64,000 nt of DNA from JAGVSR01 sp963750715 (GCA_963750715.1 CAVVRP010000012.1:372001-436000); one strand, 5' to 3'. Numbered from the stretch's first letter, positions 1 through 10,356 are shown. The notes: generated by a model not told the origin, from the letters alone. Translations and numbers: made by a program.

Positions 1-70
1 GCACGGTGCATTTGGGCTCCCCCGACTCGGGCGCGGTTAGCCTGCAACGGCGTTAGGAGACAATGCTGCG

Positions 71-1717
71 TCAGACCAGACGGCTCTGCTCCATCGCCGC
101 CGCGACGAAGCCGCGAAACAGTGGGTGGGGTTCGAAGGGCCGCGATTTCAGCTCGGGGTGGAACTGTACGCCGACGAACCAGGGATGGTTGGCGTACTCG
201 ACCGTTTCGGGTAGCAGCCCGTCCGGCGACAGCCCCGCGAACGTCAGTCCTGCGGTCTCCAGCTGAGCGCGGTACTTGGTGTTGACCTCGTAGCGATGCC
301 GGTGACGCTCGCTGATCGTCGTGGTCCCATACTCCCGTGCAATGCGGCTGTCGGGATTGAGGGCTGCCGGGAAGGCGCCAAGCCGCATGGTGCCGCCCAG
401 ATCACCGCCCGTCCGGCGCTGCTCCAGTTCGTTGCCGCGCATCCACTCCGTCATCAGGCCGACGACGGGTTCTGGCGCGGGCCCGAACTCGGTCGAGCTG
501 GCGTGGCGTATGCCGCACAGATTGCGGGCCGCCTCGATGCACGCCATTTGCATGCCAAAGCAGATGCCGAAGTACGGCACGTTGCGTTCACGCGCGAACT
601 TCGCCGCGAGGATCTTGCCTTCCGACCCGCGCTCTCCAAAGCCGCCCGGCACGAGAATGCCGTGCACGCCCTCGAGATAGGGCGCCGGATCCTCATGCTC
701 GAACACTTCGCTCTCGATCCAGTCGAGCTTGACCTTGACCCGGTTGGCGATGCCGCCATGCACGAGCGCTTCGATCAGCGATTTGTAGGCGTCCTTGAGG
801 CCCGTGTACTTGCCGACGATGGCGATCGCCACTTCGCCTTCCGGGTTGGCAATATTGCGCGAGATCGTCTCCCAGCGCGCCAGGTCGGGCCTGGGTGCGC
901 CGGTGATGCCGAACGCGTTCAGCACTTCCCGATCGAGGCCCTCGCGGTGATAGGCAAGCGGCACATCGTAAATCGAGGCTACGTCGAGCGCCTGGATAAC
1001 GGCTTCCTCACGCACGTTGCAGAACAGCGCGATCTTCTTGCGCTCGCCCTTGGGCACGTCCCGGTCGGACCGGCACAGAAGGATGTCGGGCTGGATACCA
1101 ATCGAGCGAAGCTCCTTCACCGAATGCTGCGTCGGCTTGGTCTTGAGTTCGCCCGCCGAAGGAATGTAGGGCATCAGCGTCAGATGGACGTAGACGGCAG
1201 CGCCGCGCGGCAGTTCGTTGCCGAGCTGGCGGATCGCCTCGAAGAACGGCAGACCCTCAATGTCGCCGACCGTGCCGCCAATCTCGACGAGCACGAAATC
1301 GACGCCCTCGTTGCCTGACAGAACGAAGTTTTTGATCGCGTCGGTGACGTGCGGAATGACCTGGACGGTGCCGCCGAGATAGTCCCCGCGTCGCTCCTTG
1401 GCGAGGATGTCCTGGTAGATGCGGCCCGTGGTGATGTTGTCGGACTTCTTGGCCGGAACGCCTGTGAAGCGCTCGTAGTGGCCAAGGTCAAGATCCGTCT
1501 CGGCGCCGTCGTCTGTGACGAACACCTCGCCGTGCTGATAGGGGCTCATCGTTCCGGGATCGACGTTGAGATACGGGTCAAGCTTGCGGAGACGGACGGA
1601 ATACCCGCGCGCTTGAAGAAGCGCGCCGAGTGCGGCGGACGCGAGGCCTTTTCCGAGGGAGGAGACCACGCCACCGGTTATGAAGATGTACCGTTGCATG
1701 GGCTTTGGGTGTTGCAT
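71..1717 (-). CDS. pyrG: CTP synthase
   Basis: Makes CTP from UTP, ATP and glutamine, the last step of pyrimidine nucleotide synthesis, in the cytosol. The 548-residue length is normal. The N-terminal synthetase domain carries the FITGGVVSSLGKG P-loop just after the start. The C-terminal class I glutamine amidotransferase domain shows the nucleophile motif GICFGMQ and the distal FHPE. The start at 1717 is preferred because an AAGGGG Shine-Dalgarno-like run lies just upstream; the ATG at 1699 has none. In many alphaproteobacteria pyrG lies next to secG and tpiA, as here. No frame damage is seen. Confidence 0.97.
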   Translation of the reverse strand: MQHPKPMQRYIFITGGVVSSLGKGLASAALGALLQARGYSVRLRKLDPYLNVDPGTMSPYQHGEVFVTDDGAETDLDLGHYERFTGVPAKKSDNITTGRIYQDILAKERRGDYLGGTVQVIPHVTDAIKNFVLSGNEGVDFVLVEIGGTVGDIEGLPFFEAIRQLGNELPRGAAVYVHLTLMPYIPSAGELKTKPTQHSVKELRSIGIQPDILLCRSDRDVPKGERKKIALFCNVREEAVIQALDVASIYDVPLAYHREGLDREVLNAFGITGAPRPDLARWETISRNIANPEGEVAIAIVGKYTGLKDAYKSLIEALVHGGIANRVKVKLDWIESEVFEHEDPAPYLEGVHGILVPGGFGERGSEGKILAAKFARERNVPYFGICFGMQMACIEAARNLCGIRHASSTEFGPAPEPVVGLMTEWMRGNELEQRRTGGDLGGTMRLGAFPAALNPDSRIAREYGTTTISERHRHRYEVNTKYRAQLETAGLTFAGLSPDGLLPETVEYANHPWFVGVQFHPELKSRPFEPHPLFRGFVAAAMEQSRLV

Positions 1718-2341
1718 GCCGCCCCTTGAGTCTCAAAGCGGCAAATTCGCCACATCCACAGGGGCATGGCGAGATCTATTCCGGCCGCTTCACCCCCATG
1801 GACCCATCAGCCTGGATCGGGCTGGAAATATGCCGTCTGGGTTGCTTCGGCTCGAACGCCAGCGCCCGCATACCGTTCCTAAATGAAATCTCTTGATTTC
1901 ATATTTGAAGCGAATTGCAAGACGAGCCAGCGAGGAGGCATTATGGGTGCAAACAGGCGACTGAAGTTCAGTTTGTACAGCTTGTTATTGCGCATGAGTT
2001 TCAATCACTAACTATGAAGGCTTTTCTTGCGCAGCGGTCGGACGAGTTCTTATAAACAAGCTCCCCGCGAGCTTTGCCGGTGAGGGTTGCTACCCCCTTT
2101 GCATGCCCCGTTCCGGACCCGCTATTTCCGACAATCCTGGTCAATCACCTGCTCGAGCCGCCGGGCCGAGTGACAGGCATCGCGCGCTTCCTTGCCGGAG
2201 GCATGCGAGGGTCGTCAGGCCGCCGCATCAACCGACTACGGAGTGGCGAACCTGCGCATTCTCGACTGGGCGCGAGAGGTCGATGGGCTCGCTCACTGTC
2301 GCAGGAGTGCCGATCCCAGGATCGGTGGTAACCTTTGGCGC
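1718..2341. other. Intergenic region between pyrG and secG
   Basis: No conserved gene is recognised in these 620 bases. The stretch 1880-2060 is clearly richer in A and T than its surroundings and may hold the pyrG promoter. A very short plus-strand ORF of 22 codons (1943-2011) starts five bases after a strong AGGAGG. It could be a leader peptide or chance. I see no clear riboswitch or terminator. Confidence 0.4.
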
Positions 2342-2704
2342 CTACTTCAACTTGTCGAGAATGCCGCCGCGCGGGGCCTCGCTCGCCGACCCAGAGGCGG
2401 GAGCCTCTGCGGGCTTGGCGCCGCCCGCTGGCGCCGTGGTCGATGTTGCCGCCGGCTTGTCGAGAACCGATCCCGACGGAGCCGAGTGCCTGGCGAGGAG
2501 CGTCAGCGAAAGGCTTGTGACGAAAAACGCCGCCGCCAGAGCCGCCGTGGCCCGCGTCAGAAGATTGGCCTGGCCACGCCCCGTCATCATGCCACCGCCG
2601 CCGCCGCCGATACCGAGAGCGCCGCCTTCGGAACGCTGAATGAGGACCACGGCGACAAGAGCGAGGGCGACCATGAGGTGAATGACGAGTAAAACGGTTG
2701 CCAT
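2342..2704 (-). CDS. secG: Preprotein translocase subunit SecG
   Basis: Small subunit of the SecYEG protein-export channel in the inner membrane. The 120-residue protein has the SecG layout: an N-terminal membrane segment (about residues 3-20), the conserved VLIQRSEGGALG loop with a glycine run, a second membrane segment (about 50-70), and an Ala/Pro-rich tail typical of alphaproteobacterial SecG. It ends in TAG. It lies upstream of pyrG on the same strand, and tpiA lies upstream of it, the usual order in this group. Confidence 0.95.
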   Translation of the reverse strand: MATVLLVIHLMVALALVAVVLIQRSEGGALGIGGGGGGMMTGRGQANLLTRATAALAAAFFVTSLSLTLLARHSAPSGSVLDKPAATSTTAPAGGAKPAEAPASGSASEAPRGGILDKLK

Positions 2705-2911
2705 GACGGCAGAACTCCGTGAAAGAAGGCGAACTTTGTTCGATTTGGCCGTGCTTCTACACTAGGCCGCCGCCAGGGGCTAGGCCCGTATTGGCGCCGG
2801 CCGGCCAGCCGCCGGCGTCCTTGCACGTCACCATGCCACCTATTGGACGGTTTTCGCTGGTCCGGACCCATCCAGAGCGGCGGGGTCGCGGGAGGCCTGT
2901 ATCGCTTGAGG

Positions 2912-3406
2912 CTAGGGATCTGGCAGGAGCGGGTGGGCCGTCATTGGCGTCCTATAGGCGTCGTCGGGCTTGGAGGCTGCCGTTGACTTTTGCTTTTTCT
3001 TCGGCTTGGCCACCGCCTCCGGACTGCCCTGTTCGGTTTCGGACCCCTGCGCGGCCTCGGGCCGTGCTTTCTTGGGTTTGCGCTCCTTTTTCGGTGTCCC
3101 GGCCTGATCGGGATCGGGCGAGACGGCCGCCGGGGTAACGGTAGGCGGTTTCGGGCGGGGGCAGCGGAACAGGACCGTCTCCTGCAATTCGATGAAACGG
3201 GCGATCTGGCGGAGGCGGTCGGGCGAGAGATGCGCACGCGCCCACTCGGGTCCGCGTTGCATGTCATTATCGATGCCGGCGGATACGAGCTTAGCCTGTT
3301 CCGACTTGGCCGCTTCGCACTGTGCGGGCTCGAGCAGTGCTGCGACGGCGGGCCTTGCCGCCAGGGCGCACATCATCCCAATTGCTAGAACGGCTTTGAA
3401 ATGCAT
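2912..3406 (-). CDS. Lys/Pro-rich secreted protein, unknown function
   Basis: About 164 residues with an N-terminal signal peptide (MHFKAVLAIGMM then ARPAVAA). The mature domain of about 90 residues has two cysteines (AQCEAAK and LFRCPR), and the tail is rich in Lys, Pro and Ala. The ATG at 3406 is chosen because it begins the signal peptide directly; a TTG at 3421 is possible. It sits between secG and tpiA on the same strand. The basic, disordered tail might bind cell wall or nucleic acid, but no function can be assigned. Confidence 0.7.
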   Translation of the reverse strand: MHFKAVLAIGMMCALAARPAVAALLEPAQCEAAKSEQAKLVSAGIDNDMQRGPEWARAHLSPDRLRQIARFIELQETVLFRCPRPKPPTVTPAAVSPDPDQAGTPKKERKPKKARPEAAQGSETEQGSPEAVAKPKKKQKSTAASKPDDAYRTPMTAHPLLPDP

Positions 3407-3509
3407 GCTCGTGTAATCCAAGTACCCTGTTTTTTGAGGGTCGCATGAACCTTATGAACGGGGCATGGCCGTTCCGCAAGATTCGCGGCCTCCGGCCGCC
3501 GTCAGCGCA

Positions 3510-4286
3510 CTAACTTTGTGCGTAACTTCGAATGATGGCGAGAAAATCACGCGCGGTCAGGCTTGCCCCGCCGACCAGAGCGCCGTTGACGTGTGGCACT
3601 GCCATCAGTTCGCGCGCATTGGAGGGCTTGACCGAACCACCATAGAGGATTCGCATTGCCTGCGCGTCATCGCCGCCTCGCGCAATCAGCCGCGCGCGAA
3701 TGGCAGCGTGAACTTCGGCGACGTCTGCCGTGTTCGGCGTTAGGCCGGTCCCGATGGCCCATACCGGCTCATATGCGATGACTGTGTTGCTGGAGTTCGC
3801 CGATGCCGGTAGGGAACCCTGGATTTGCCGGTTGATGACATCGAGCGTGAGCCCCGCCTGCCGCTGGCCGGCCGTCTCGCCCACGCAGACGATAGCCGTT
3901 AGCCCCGCCCGATGTGCGGCAGCGGCTTTTGCTGCCACGTCCCGGTCGCACTCGCCATGATCGGCCTTGCGCTCCGAATGGCCGACGATGACCCCGATAG
4001 CGCCGGCATCGGCCAGCATTTCCGCCGAAATGTCGCCGGTATGCGCGCCGGAATCCGCGACGTGGCAGTCCTGCCCCCCGATTAAGACCTTGCCGCCACG
4101 CAGGACCTCCGCCATGACCATCACCAGCGTCGCTGGCGGACAGATCATCGCGTCTGCCTCGATAGTCCCATCGGCCCCGTCCAGCGCCGCACGAACCTCC
4201 ATGGCCTCCTTCAGTGCCGATTTCAGGCCGTTCATCTTCCAGTTCCCCGCGACCAGGGGACGCGGGCCTTGGCCGGACTGGATCAT
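3510..4286 (-). CDS. tpiA: Triosephosphate isomerase
   Basis: Interconverts dihydroxyacetone phosphate and glyceraldehyde 3-phosphate in glycolysis and gluconeogenesis. The protein starts near the substrate-binding AGNWKMN motif. It contains the catalytic-His region (VGHSERK) and the catalytic Glu in AYEPVWAIGTG, and ends with the LYGGSVKPSN phosphate-binding loop. The start at 4286 is favoured because AAGGAG lies five bases upstream; the longer frame to 4358 adds an unconserved N-terminus. Length is 258 residues, normal for the family. It is transcribed divergently from ppiD. Confidence 0.96.
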   Translation of the reverse strand: MIQSGQGPRPLVAGNWKMNGLKSALKEAMEVRAALDGADGTIEADAMICPPATLVMVMAEVLRGGKVLIGGQDCHVADSGAHTGDISAEMLADAGAIGVIVGHSERKADHGECDRDVAAKAAAAHRAGLTAIVCVGETAGQRQAGLTLDVINRQIQGSLPASANSSNTVIAYEPVWAIGTGLTPNTADVAEVHAAIRARLIARGGDDAQAMRILYGGSVKPSNARELMAVPHVNGALVGGASLTARDFLAIIRSYAQS

Positions 4287-4509
4287 CTGAGCTCCTTGTC
4301 GAATCGATTGCCTTGCTGGCGGCGTGGCGGCCGGGGAGACTGCAAACAGGCGCGACATGCCCTTGCTTTCGCTGTCCGGCTGGGCTTCATATCACGCCGA
4401 CCGCCCGCGTCACGCGCGGGTTTCAGCTTGTTGCACAAACCGGTGATCGAGCCGCCCGTCCGTTATGGCGAGGCCGGTCCGTCGCCTTGAACTACGGATG
4501 TGATTCGCG

Positions 4510-6406
4510 ATGCTCGACGCTATGCGCCGCGGCGCCCAAAGCTGGGTAGCCAAAGCTCTCTTTGCTGTCCTTGTGGTATCTTTCGCCATTTGGGGCATAC
4601 CGCACGATTTCCTTAAGCCCGGCGGCACGGCGCTTGTCACTATTGGGCCGGTGCAGGTGACGCCGCAGGATTTCGAACGCGCCTTCCAGAACGAACTGAT
4701 GGTCCTTTCGAGCGAGAACCAGCGGCGCATCACAGCTGATGAGGCACGCCAACAGGGGGTCGACAGGTTTGTTCTGGACAAACTGATCGGTCAGGCCGCC
4801 ATCCGCGAGCACGCCGACCAGCTGAGGCTTGGCATGTCGGACAGCCTGGTGGTCGAAAAACTCAAGAGCGATGAAAGCTTCGCCGGCCCGGATGGGAAAT
4901 TCTCGCGAACGGGCCTCGATGGTCTGCTGCGGGAACTGGGCATTTCCGAACGGGCGTTTCTTGCAATCCGTCGCGACGACGAGATCCGCCGTCAGATTAC
5001 CGGCGCCATACTGGGTGCTACGGTCACTCCCAAAGCCGCCGTCGACATCATGAACAATTGGGAACGCGAGGCGCGCGCGATTGAATTCGTCAAGATCGAC
5101 GCTTCCAAGGTGAACGTGGCCGAGCCCGACGACGCCAAGCTGAAGGCCTTTTACGAAGAAAACAAAAGTCGGTACATGACGCCGGCCTACCGCAAGTTCT
5201 CCACCCTGGCGGTCACCGTCGATGATCTGAAGAAAGACGTGCAGATTTCCGATGACGAGTTGAAGGCCACCTACGCGGAAACCAAGGCAACCTACGACCG
5301 GCCCGAAAAGCGGCGCATCCAGCAGATCGCGTTCAAGGACAAGGCCGCCGCCGAGGCCGCGCGCAAGGAACTCGTCGACGGCAAGAAGAATTTCCTCGAC
5401 GTCGCCAAGGATGCCGGCGCCAAGGAAAGCGACGTCAACCTCGGCCTGCTGACGAAGAGCCAGATGATCGACACGACGATCGCCGACGCCGCCTTCTCGC
5501 TCGAGCGCGACTCCATTTCGCCGGTCATCGAAGGACGTTTCGCAACGGTGCTTTTGCGCACGATCGAAATCCAGCCGGGCAAGGACAGCTCGTTCGATGA
5601 AGTGAAGGACAAAGTGCGTGACGAACTCGCCCGCCGCAAGGCCGTCACGCTGATACAGGAACGGGTAGATCTCGTTGAGGAGGCGCGCAACGCCGGCAAG
5701 ACCTTCAAGGAAATTGCCGACAGCCTCAAGATCACGCTGCTCAACGCCGACGCCGCCGGCAGCGACAACAAGAAGCCCGATGGTACAACCTCGATCGAGC
5801 ACCCCGACGCAGCCGCTATTGTCGCCCAGGCCTTCAGAAGTCTCGCCGGGATCTGAGGCGAGCGCCATCGAGCTGGGCACGGACGGATACGGATGGATCG
5901 ACGTCCAGTCGGCGACAGAACCCCAGCAGCGGCCGTTCGAAGAGGTCAAGGCGAAAGTCAAGGAAGATTACGTCGAGGTCGAAACGGCGCACCTCGTGCG
6001 CGAGATTGCCGACAAGCTGGTGGATCGCTTGAAGGTTGGCGAAGACCTGGCCAAAGTCGCCGCCGATGCCGGCAACAAGGAAGACAAGTTGGAGGGCATC
6101 ACCCGCACAACGTCGCCGCCAGGCCTGACGCAAGAAGCCGTGACGCTCGCATTCGTACTCCCGAAGGGCGACGCTGCCTCCACACCGACAGCCGATCGCA
6201 GCACCCGCGTCGTCTTCCGCGTAGCAGACATCAAGTCCGCTGAGCCGCCGAGCCCGGTCGATGAAAAGAAGCTCGTCGACCAGTTGCAGCGCGAATACCA
6301 GAACGACATGCTGAATGCCTATGTGCAGGCGCTGCAAGCCAAGCTCGGCGTGAAGATCAACGAGAAAGAGCTGTCGCGCCTGACCGGCGCGGACGTGGTG
6401 CAGTAG
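4510..6406 (+). CDS. ppiD: PpiD-type peptidyl-prolyl isomerase/SurA N-terminal protein, frameshifted
   Basis: Membrane-anchored periplasmic folding helper for outer-membrane and secreted proteins. An N-terminal membrane anchor (about residues 14-34) is followed by a SurA-like region and a parvulin-type domain. The first frame runs to a TGA at 5854-5856. The second frame continues with matching PpiD sequence from 5837 to 6406. Dropping one base near 5836 joins them into about 632 residues, the usual length. The break is therefore a +1 insertion, either a sequencing error or a recent mutation. trpE begins 15 bases after the stop, suggesting co-transcription. Calling it PpiD rather than another SurA-like protein rests on length and the anchor. 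Confidence 0.88.
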
Positions 6407-6421
6407 TAGAAGGGACCCGCC

Positions 6422-7999
6422 GTGAGCACGCTCAGCGCCAAGTCCGGTGTGTTCGAGACCGATCCGGGCGCGGATGCCTTCAAGCGTGTGTACGAGTCCG
6501 GCAAGGCGCAGGTTGTCTGGACGCGGCTCGTCGCGGATCTCGAGACGCCAGTTTCCGCTTACCTGAAGCTCGCCGCACCCGGTGACATGAGCCTGCTGCT
6601 CGAGTCGGTCGAAGGCGGTGCCGTGCGTGGCCGCTATAGTGTCATCGGCCTCAGCCCGGATCTGGTCTGGAGAGCGCTGGGCGAGACGGCCGAAATCAAT
6701 CGGACACCCTCAAAGGTCAAGGGCTTTCGCAAGGAACGGCAGTCGGCCATGGCGTCGCTGCGGGCTCTGCTGGCGGAATCGCGGCTTGAACTTCCCGCCG
6801 ACCTGCCACCGATGGCCGCCGGTGTCTTCGGCTATATGGGTTACGATACGATCCGCCTGGTCGAGCATCTGCCCAACGCGCCGCCCGACGCGCTAGGCGT
6901 TCCCGACGCCATCATCATGCGCCCCACCATTGTTGTCATTTTCGATGCCGTGAAGGACGAGATGAGCATCGTCACTCCCGTGCGGCCGGCGGCGAACGTG
7001 AGTGCGGAGAAAGCGCACAGGGCCGCCGTCGCGCGACTGCGCTCGGTCGTCAAGGCCCTCGACGCGCCCCTTTCGCACCCGACGGTCACTTCAGGCAAAA
7101 AGCTCGCTGCGCCCGAACCCCGCTCGAATACGACGCCGACCGAATACCTCGCGATGGTTGCAAAGGCGAAGGAGTACATCCGGGCCGGCGATATCTTCCA
7201 GGTGGTGCTGTCGCAGCGGTTTTCTGCGCCGTTTTCGCTGCCCTCCGTCTCGCTCTACCGCGCACTGCGCCGGACGAACCCGTCGCCCTTTCTGTTCCAT
7301 CTCGATCTTGGAGAGTTCGCGCTGGTTGGTTCATCGCCGGAGATCTTGGTGCGTCTCCGCGACAACCGCATCACCATCCGCCCCATCGCCGGCACGACGC
7401 GGCGCGGGACGACCGAGGCTGAGGATCGCGAACTGGGCGAAGCCTTGCTTGCCGATCCCAAGGAACGATCCGAGCACCTCATGCTGCTCGACCTCGGCCG
7501 CAACGATGTTGGTCGCGTCGCCGAGACAGGCACCGTCGAAGTTACGGACCAGTTCATCATCGAGCGCTACAGCCACGTCATGCACATCGTCTCGAACGTT
7601 GTCGGAGCGCTCGGCCGCGGACGCGATGCCGTCGATGCGCTGATGGCCGGTTTTCCGGCAGGCACGGTATCCGGGGCGCCCAAGGTGCGCGCCATGGAAA
7701 TCATCGACGAACTGGAGAAGGCCAAACGCGGCCCCTACGCCGGATGCGTCGGGTACTTCACGGCCGATGGCGAAATGGATACGTGCATCGTCCTGCGAAC
7801 GGCCATCATGAAGGATGGCATGCTGCACGTGCAAGCGGGTGCCGGAATCGTTTACGATTCCGTTCCCGAAAACGAGCAGCAGGAGTGCATCAACAAGGCC
7901 AAGGCCGTGGTCCGCGCCGCCGAAGAAGCCCTCCGCTTCGCCGGCAAGGGCCGGAGCGGAAAAGGCGGTCGCGCCGGCAACGGCGGAATGTTCGCCTGA
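6422..7999 (+). CDS. trpE: Anthranilate synthase component I
   Basis: Converts chorismate to anthranilate with ammonia supplied by TrpG, the first committed step of tryptophan synthesis. The GTG start at 6422 follows an AGAAGGGA ribosome site. The LLES motif at residues 59-62 is the known tryptophan feedback site, so allosteric inhibition is likely. The C-terminal chorismate-binding domain has the conserved AGTTRRG, LGRNDVGRV and GTVSGAPKVRA stretches. The gene is intact at 525 residues. There is no room for a leader peptide or attenuator between ppiD and trpE. Confidence 0.97.
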   Translation: MSTLSAKSGVFETDPGADAFKRVYESGKAQVVWTRLVADLETPVSAYLKLAAPGDMSLLLESVEGGAVRGRYSVIGLSPDLVWRALGETAEINRTPSKVKGFRKERQSAMASLRALLAESRLELPADLPPMAAGVFGYMGYDTIRLVEHLPNAPPDALGVPDAIIMRPTIVVIFDAVKDEMSIVTPVRPAANVSAEKAHRAAVARLRSVVKALDAPLSHPTVTSGKKLAAPEPRSNTTPTEYLAMVAKAKEYIRAGDIFQVVLSQRFSAPFSLPSVSLYRALRRTNPSPFLFHLDLGEFALVGSSPEILVRLRDNRITIRPIAGTTRRGTTEAEDRELGEALLADPKERSEHLMLLDLGRNDVGRVAETGTVEVTDQFIIERYSHVMHIVSNVVGALGRGRDAVDALMAGFPAGTVSGAPKVRAMEIIDELEKAKRGPYAGCVGYFTADGEMDTCIVLRTAIMKDGMLHVQAGAGIVYDSVPENEQQECINKAKAVVRAAEEALRFAGKGRSGKGGRAGNGGMFA

Positions 8000-8001
8000 C
8001 C

Positions 8002-8523
8002 ATGCTGACCCTCTCGCTCCTGCGGCATGCGAAATCCAGTTGGGACAACCCCGAACTCGATGATTTCGACCGTGCGCTCGCCCCGCGTGGCATCAAGGCC
8101 TGCCACGAAATTGGCAAGGCTATCCGCGCACGCCACCTGTGCCCCGACCTTATCCTGTGCTCGACCGCCGTGCGAGCCAGGGCGACACTCACTCTTATTC
8201 TGCCGGAACTGGGGACGAGGGTGCCGGAAATCCGCTTCTTCGACGACTTGTATCTGACCCCGACAAGAACCATTCTGGAAGTTCTTCGCAGAAACGCCAG
8301 GGTCGCGCACCACGTCATGATAATCGCGCACAACCCCGGCATTCACGCGCTGGCGCTCGAACTGACCGGCAATGGGGAGCGCAAGGAGTTGGGCGAACTC
8401 GCCACGAAGTTTCCGACGGCAACTCTCGCCGTCATCACCTTCAACGCGCCCGATTGGGACAGCGTACGGGCCGGCGGCGGTCACCTCGAACACTTTCTGA
8501 CGCCGCGCGCCTTGAAGGACTGA
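8002..8523 (+). CDS. SixA-like phosphohistidine phosphatase
   Basis: Histidine phosphatase superfamily member of 173 residues. The catalytic RHA box appears as LLRHAKSSWD near the N-terminus, and the second histidine is in MIIAHNPGIH. SixA removes phosphate from phosphohistidine in phosphorelay or PTS proteins; this role is assumed from family. The ATG at 8002 begins two bases after the trpE stop. A longer upstream frame only shadows trpE. Placement between trpE and trpG suggests co-transcription but no known role in tryptophan synthesis. Confidence 0.88.
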   Translation: MLTLSLLRHAKSSWDNPELDDFDRALAPRGIKACHEIGKAIRARHLCPDLILCSTAVRARATLTLILPELGTRVPEIRFFDDLYLTPTRTILEVLRRNARVAHHVMIIAHNPGIHALALELTGNGERKELGELATKFPTATLAVITFNAPDWDSVRAGGGHLEHFLTPRALKD

Positions 8524-8591
8524 GGGGGCGGGAGTAGGAACGATAGGCCGGTCAGCGACGGGCGGGCCGGCAACCCGCGAACGGCAGGCCC

Positions 8592-9206
8592 ATGCTTCTC
8601 CTGATCGATAACTACGACAGCTTTACCTATAACCTCGTGCATTACCTGGGCGAGTTGGGAGCCGAGTGCGAGGTTCATCGCAACGACAAGATCTCGACGG
8701 CCGAGGCTATGAAAAAGAAGCCCAAGGCAATCGTGCTGTCGCCGGGGCCGTGCACGCCGAACGAGGCCGGCATCTGCCTGGATCTGATCCGCGAGGCGGG
8801 GCCGAAGATTCCGTTGCTTGGCGTCTGCCTCGGCCATCAGTCGATCGGTCAGGTTTATGGCGGCAAGGTCATCCGCGCGCCCGAGCCGATCCACGGCAAG
8901 CTGTCGACCATCCATCACTCCGGCAAGAGCGTGTTCAAGTACCTACCTCCCCGCTTTCTCGTCACGCGGTACCATTCACTCATCGTCGAGCGAGCAACTC
9001 TGCCCGACTGCCTGGAGATCACCGCCGAAACCGATGACGGCATCATCATGGGCCTGCAGCACAAAACTCATCCCGTGCATGGTGTTCAGTTCCACCCCGA
9101 AAGCATTGCATCCGAGCAAGGTCATGCCCTACTCGCGAATTTCCTCGAACTCGCCGGCATGAACCCGAAGCGCCGCAAAGCCGCCAAACCGCGCGACGCG
9201 GCTTGA
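8592..9206 (+). CDS. trpG: Anthranilate synthase component II (glutamine amidotransferase)
   Basis: Supplies ammonia from glutamine to TrpE. It is a 204-residue class I amidotransferase with the nucleophile Cys79 in GVCLGHQ and the His-Glu pair in GVQFHPES. The N-terminal IDNYDSFTYNL motif is characteristic of TrpG/PabA. Because PabA shares this fold, the protein might also serve p-aminobenzoate synthesis. It starts 68 bases after the SixA-like gene and is followed ten bases later by trpD. Confidence 0.95.
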   Translation: MLLLIDNYDSFTYNLVHYLGELGAECEVHRNDKISTAEAMKKKPKAIVLSPGPCTPNEAGICLDLIREAGPKIPLLGVCLGHQSIGQVYGGKVIRAPEPIHGKLSTIHHSGKSVFKYLPPRFLVTRYHSLIVERATLPDCLEITAETDDGIIMGLQHKTHPVHGVQFHPESIASEQGHALLANFLELAGMNPKRRKAAKPRDAA

Positions 9207-9216
9207 GACGCTGAAC

Positions 9217-10242
9217 ATGAACGCCAGCGGCATCAAGCCGATCCTCAACGCGCTCGCCAGCGGGCACCACTTCAACGAGGATGCCTTCGAACAGGCGTTC
9301 TCGGTCATGTCCTCGAACGCCGCCACCCTAGCCCAACGCGCCGCGTTCCTGATGGGCCTCAGGGTGCGTGGCGAAACCATCGGAGAGATCACCGGTGCAG
9401 CGCGATGGATGCGATCGAAAATGCTTCGCGTCTCGGCACCGGCAGGTGCCGTCGACATCGTCGGAACGGGTGGTGATGGGCATTCGAGTTACAACGTCTC
9501 GACGTGCGCCGCCATCGTTGCGGCAGGCGCGGGTCTTAAGATCGCGAAGCATGGCAACAGATCCGTCTCATCTCAGTCGGGTGCCTCCGACGTGCTGTCG
9601 GCACTGGGCGTCAATCTGGATGTCACGCCCGAGATCATTTCGCGCGCCATCGATGAAGCCGGCGTCGGCTTTCTGTGGGCGCCACTCTACCATCCTGCGA
9701 TGAAGTCGTGGGCGCCGGTTCGCGCCGAACTGGGCATCCGCACGATCTTCAATGTGCTTGGACCGATCGCCAATCCAGCCGGCGTCACGCGCCAGGTGGT
9801 CGGCGTGTTCGACAAGCGCTGGGTCGAACCGATCGCGCAAGCACTTCTCAATCTTGGCTCTGTGCATGCGTGGGTCGTCCACGGTCACGATGGTCTCGAT
9901 GAACTGTCGACGACTGGCGCCACGTCCGTTGCGGAACTTCGCGATGGAACCATCACGGTGTTCGAAGTAACCCCTGAAGATGCAGGGCTGCCGCGAACGA
10001 CGCTTGCCACACTCAAGGGCGGCGATGCAAAGAAGAACGCCGTCGCGCTGCGCGCGGTGTTGGCCGGACACGCCGGTCCCTATCGCGATATCGTGCTGCT
10101 CAATACCGCCGCAGCTCTCGTTGTCGGCGGCCAAGTGGCGAACCTCGCGGACGGGGTCGCAGCTTCCGCATGTGCGATCGACAGCGGAGCTGCGCGTCTG
10201 GCGCTTGAGCGGCTCGTCGCCATTACCAAGCCACCCGTCTGA
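9217..10242 (+). CDS. trpD: Anthranilate phosphoribosyltransferase
   Basis: Transfers phosphoribosyl from PRPP to anthranilate, the second step of tryptophan synthesis. The 341-residue length is typical. Conserved motifs seen are DIVGTGGDG (PRPP binding), KHGNRSVSSQSG and the LGPIANPA segment. It follows trpG closely. Curli-type genes are inserted between it and trpC. Confidence 0.96.
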   Translation: MNASGIKPILNALASGHHFNEDAFEQAFSVMSSNAATLAQRAAFLMGLRVRGETIGEITGAARWMRSKMLRVSAPAGAVDIVGTGGDGHSSYNVSTCAAIVAAGAGLKIAKHGNRSVSSQSGASDVLSALGVNLDVTPEIISRAIDEAGVGFLWAPLYHPAMKSWAPVRAELGIRTIFNVLGPIANPAGVTRQVVGVFDKRWVEPIAQALLNLGSVHAWVVHGHDGLDELSTTGATSVAELRDGTITVFEVTPEDAGLPRTTLATLKGGDAKKNAVALRAVLAGHAGPYRDIVLLNTAAALVVGGQVANLADGVAASACAIDSGAARLALERLVAITKPPV

Positions 10243-10335
10243 GAAATAGGCCCAAACGCCGGAATCGGCACCATGAAGGACGCCGCCGCCCATTCTCCTG
10301 CAAGCCGCCCCAAATCACATGAATGCACGATAAAC

Positions 10336-10356
10336 GCTGGGTTCAAGCTGGGTTCA
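10336..10356. repeat. Tandem direct repeat upstream of the curlin gene
   Basis: GCTGGGTTCA occurs twice, separated by one base, 80 bases before the curlin-type start. An 11-base period puts both copies on one face of the DNA helix, as regulator half-sites often are. Operator function is inference. Confidence 0.4.

Noticed and set aside
4492..5961. 489-residue minus-strand protein
   Set aside because: Antisense of ppiD; no ribosome site or family signal.
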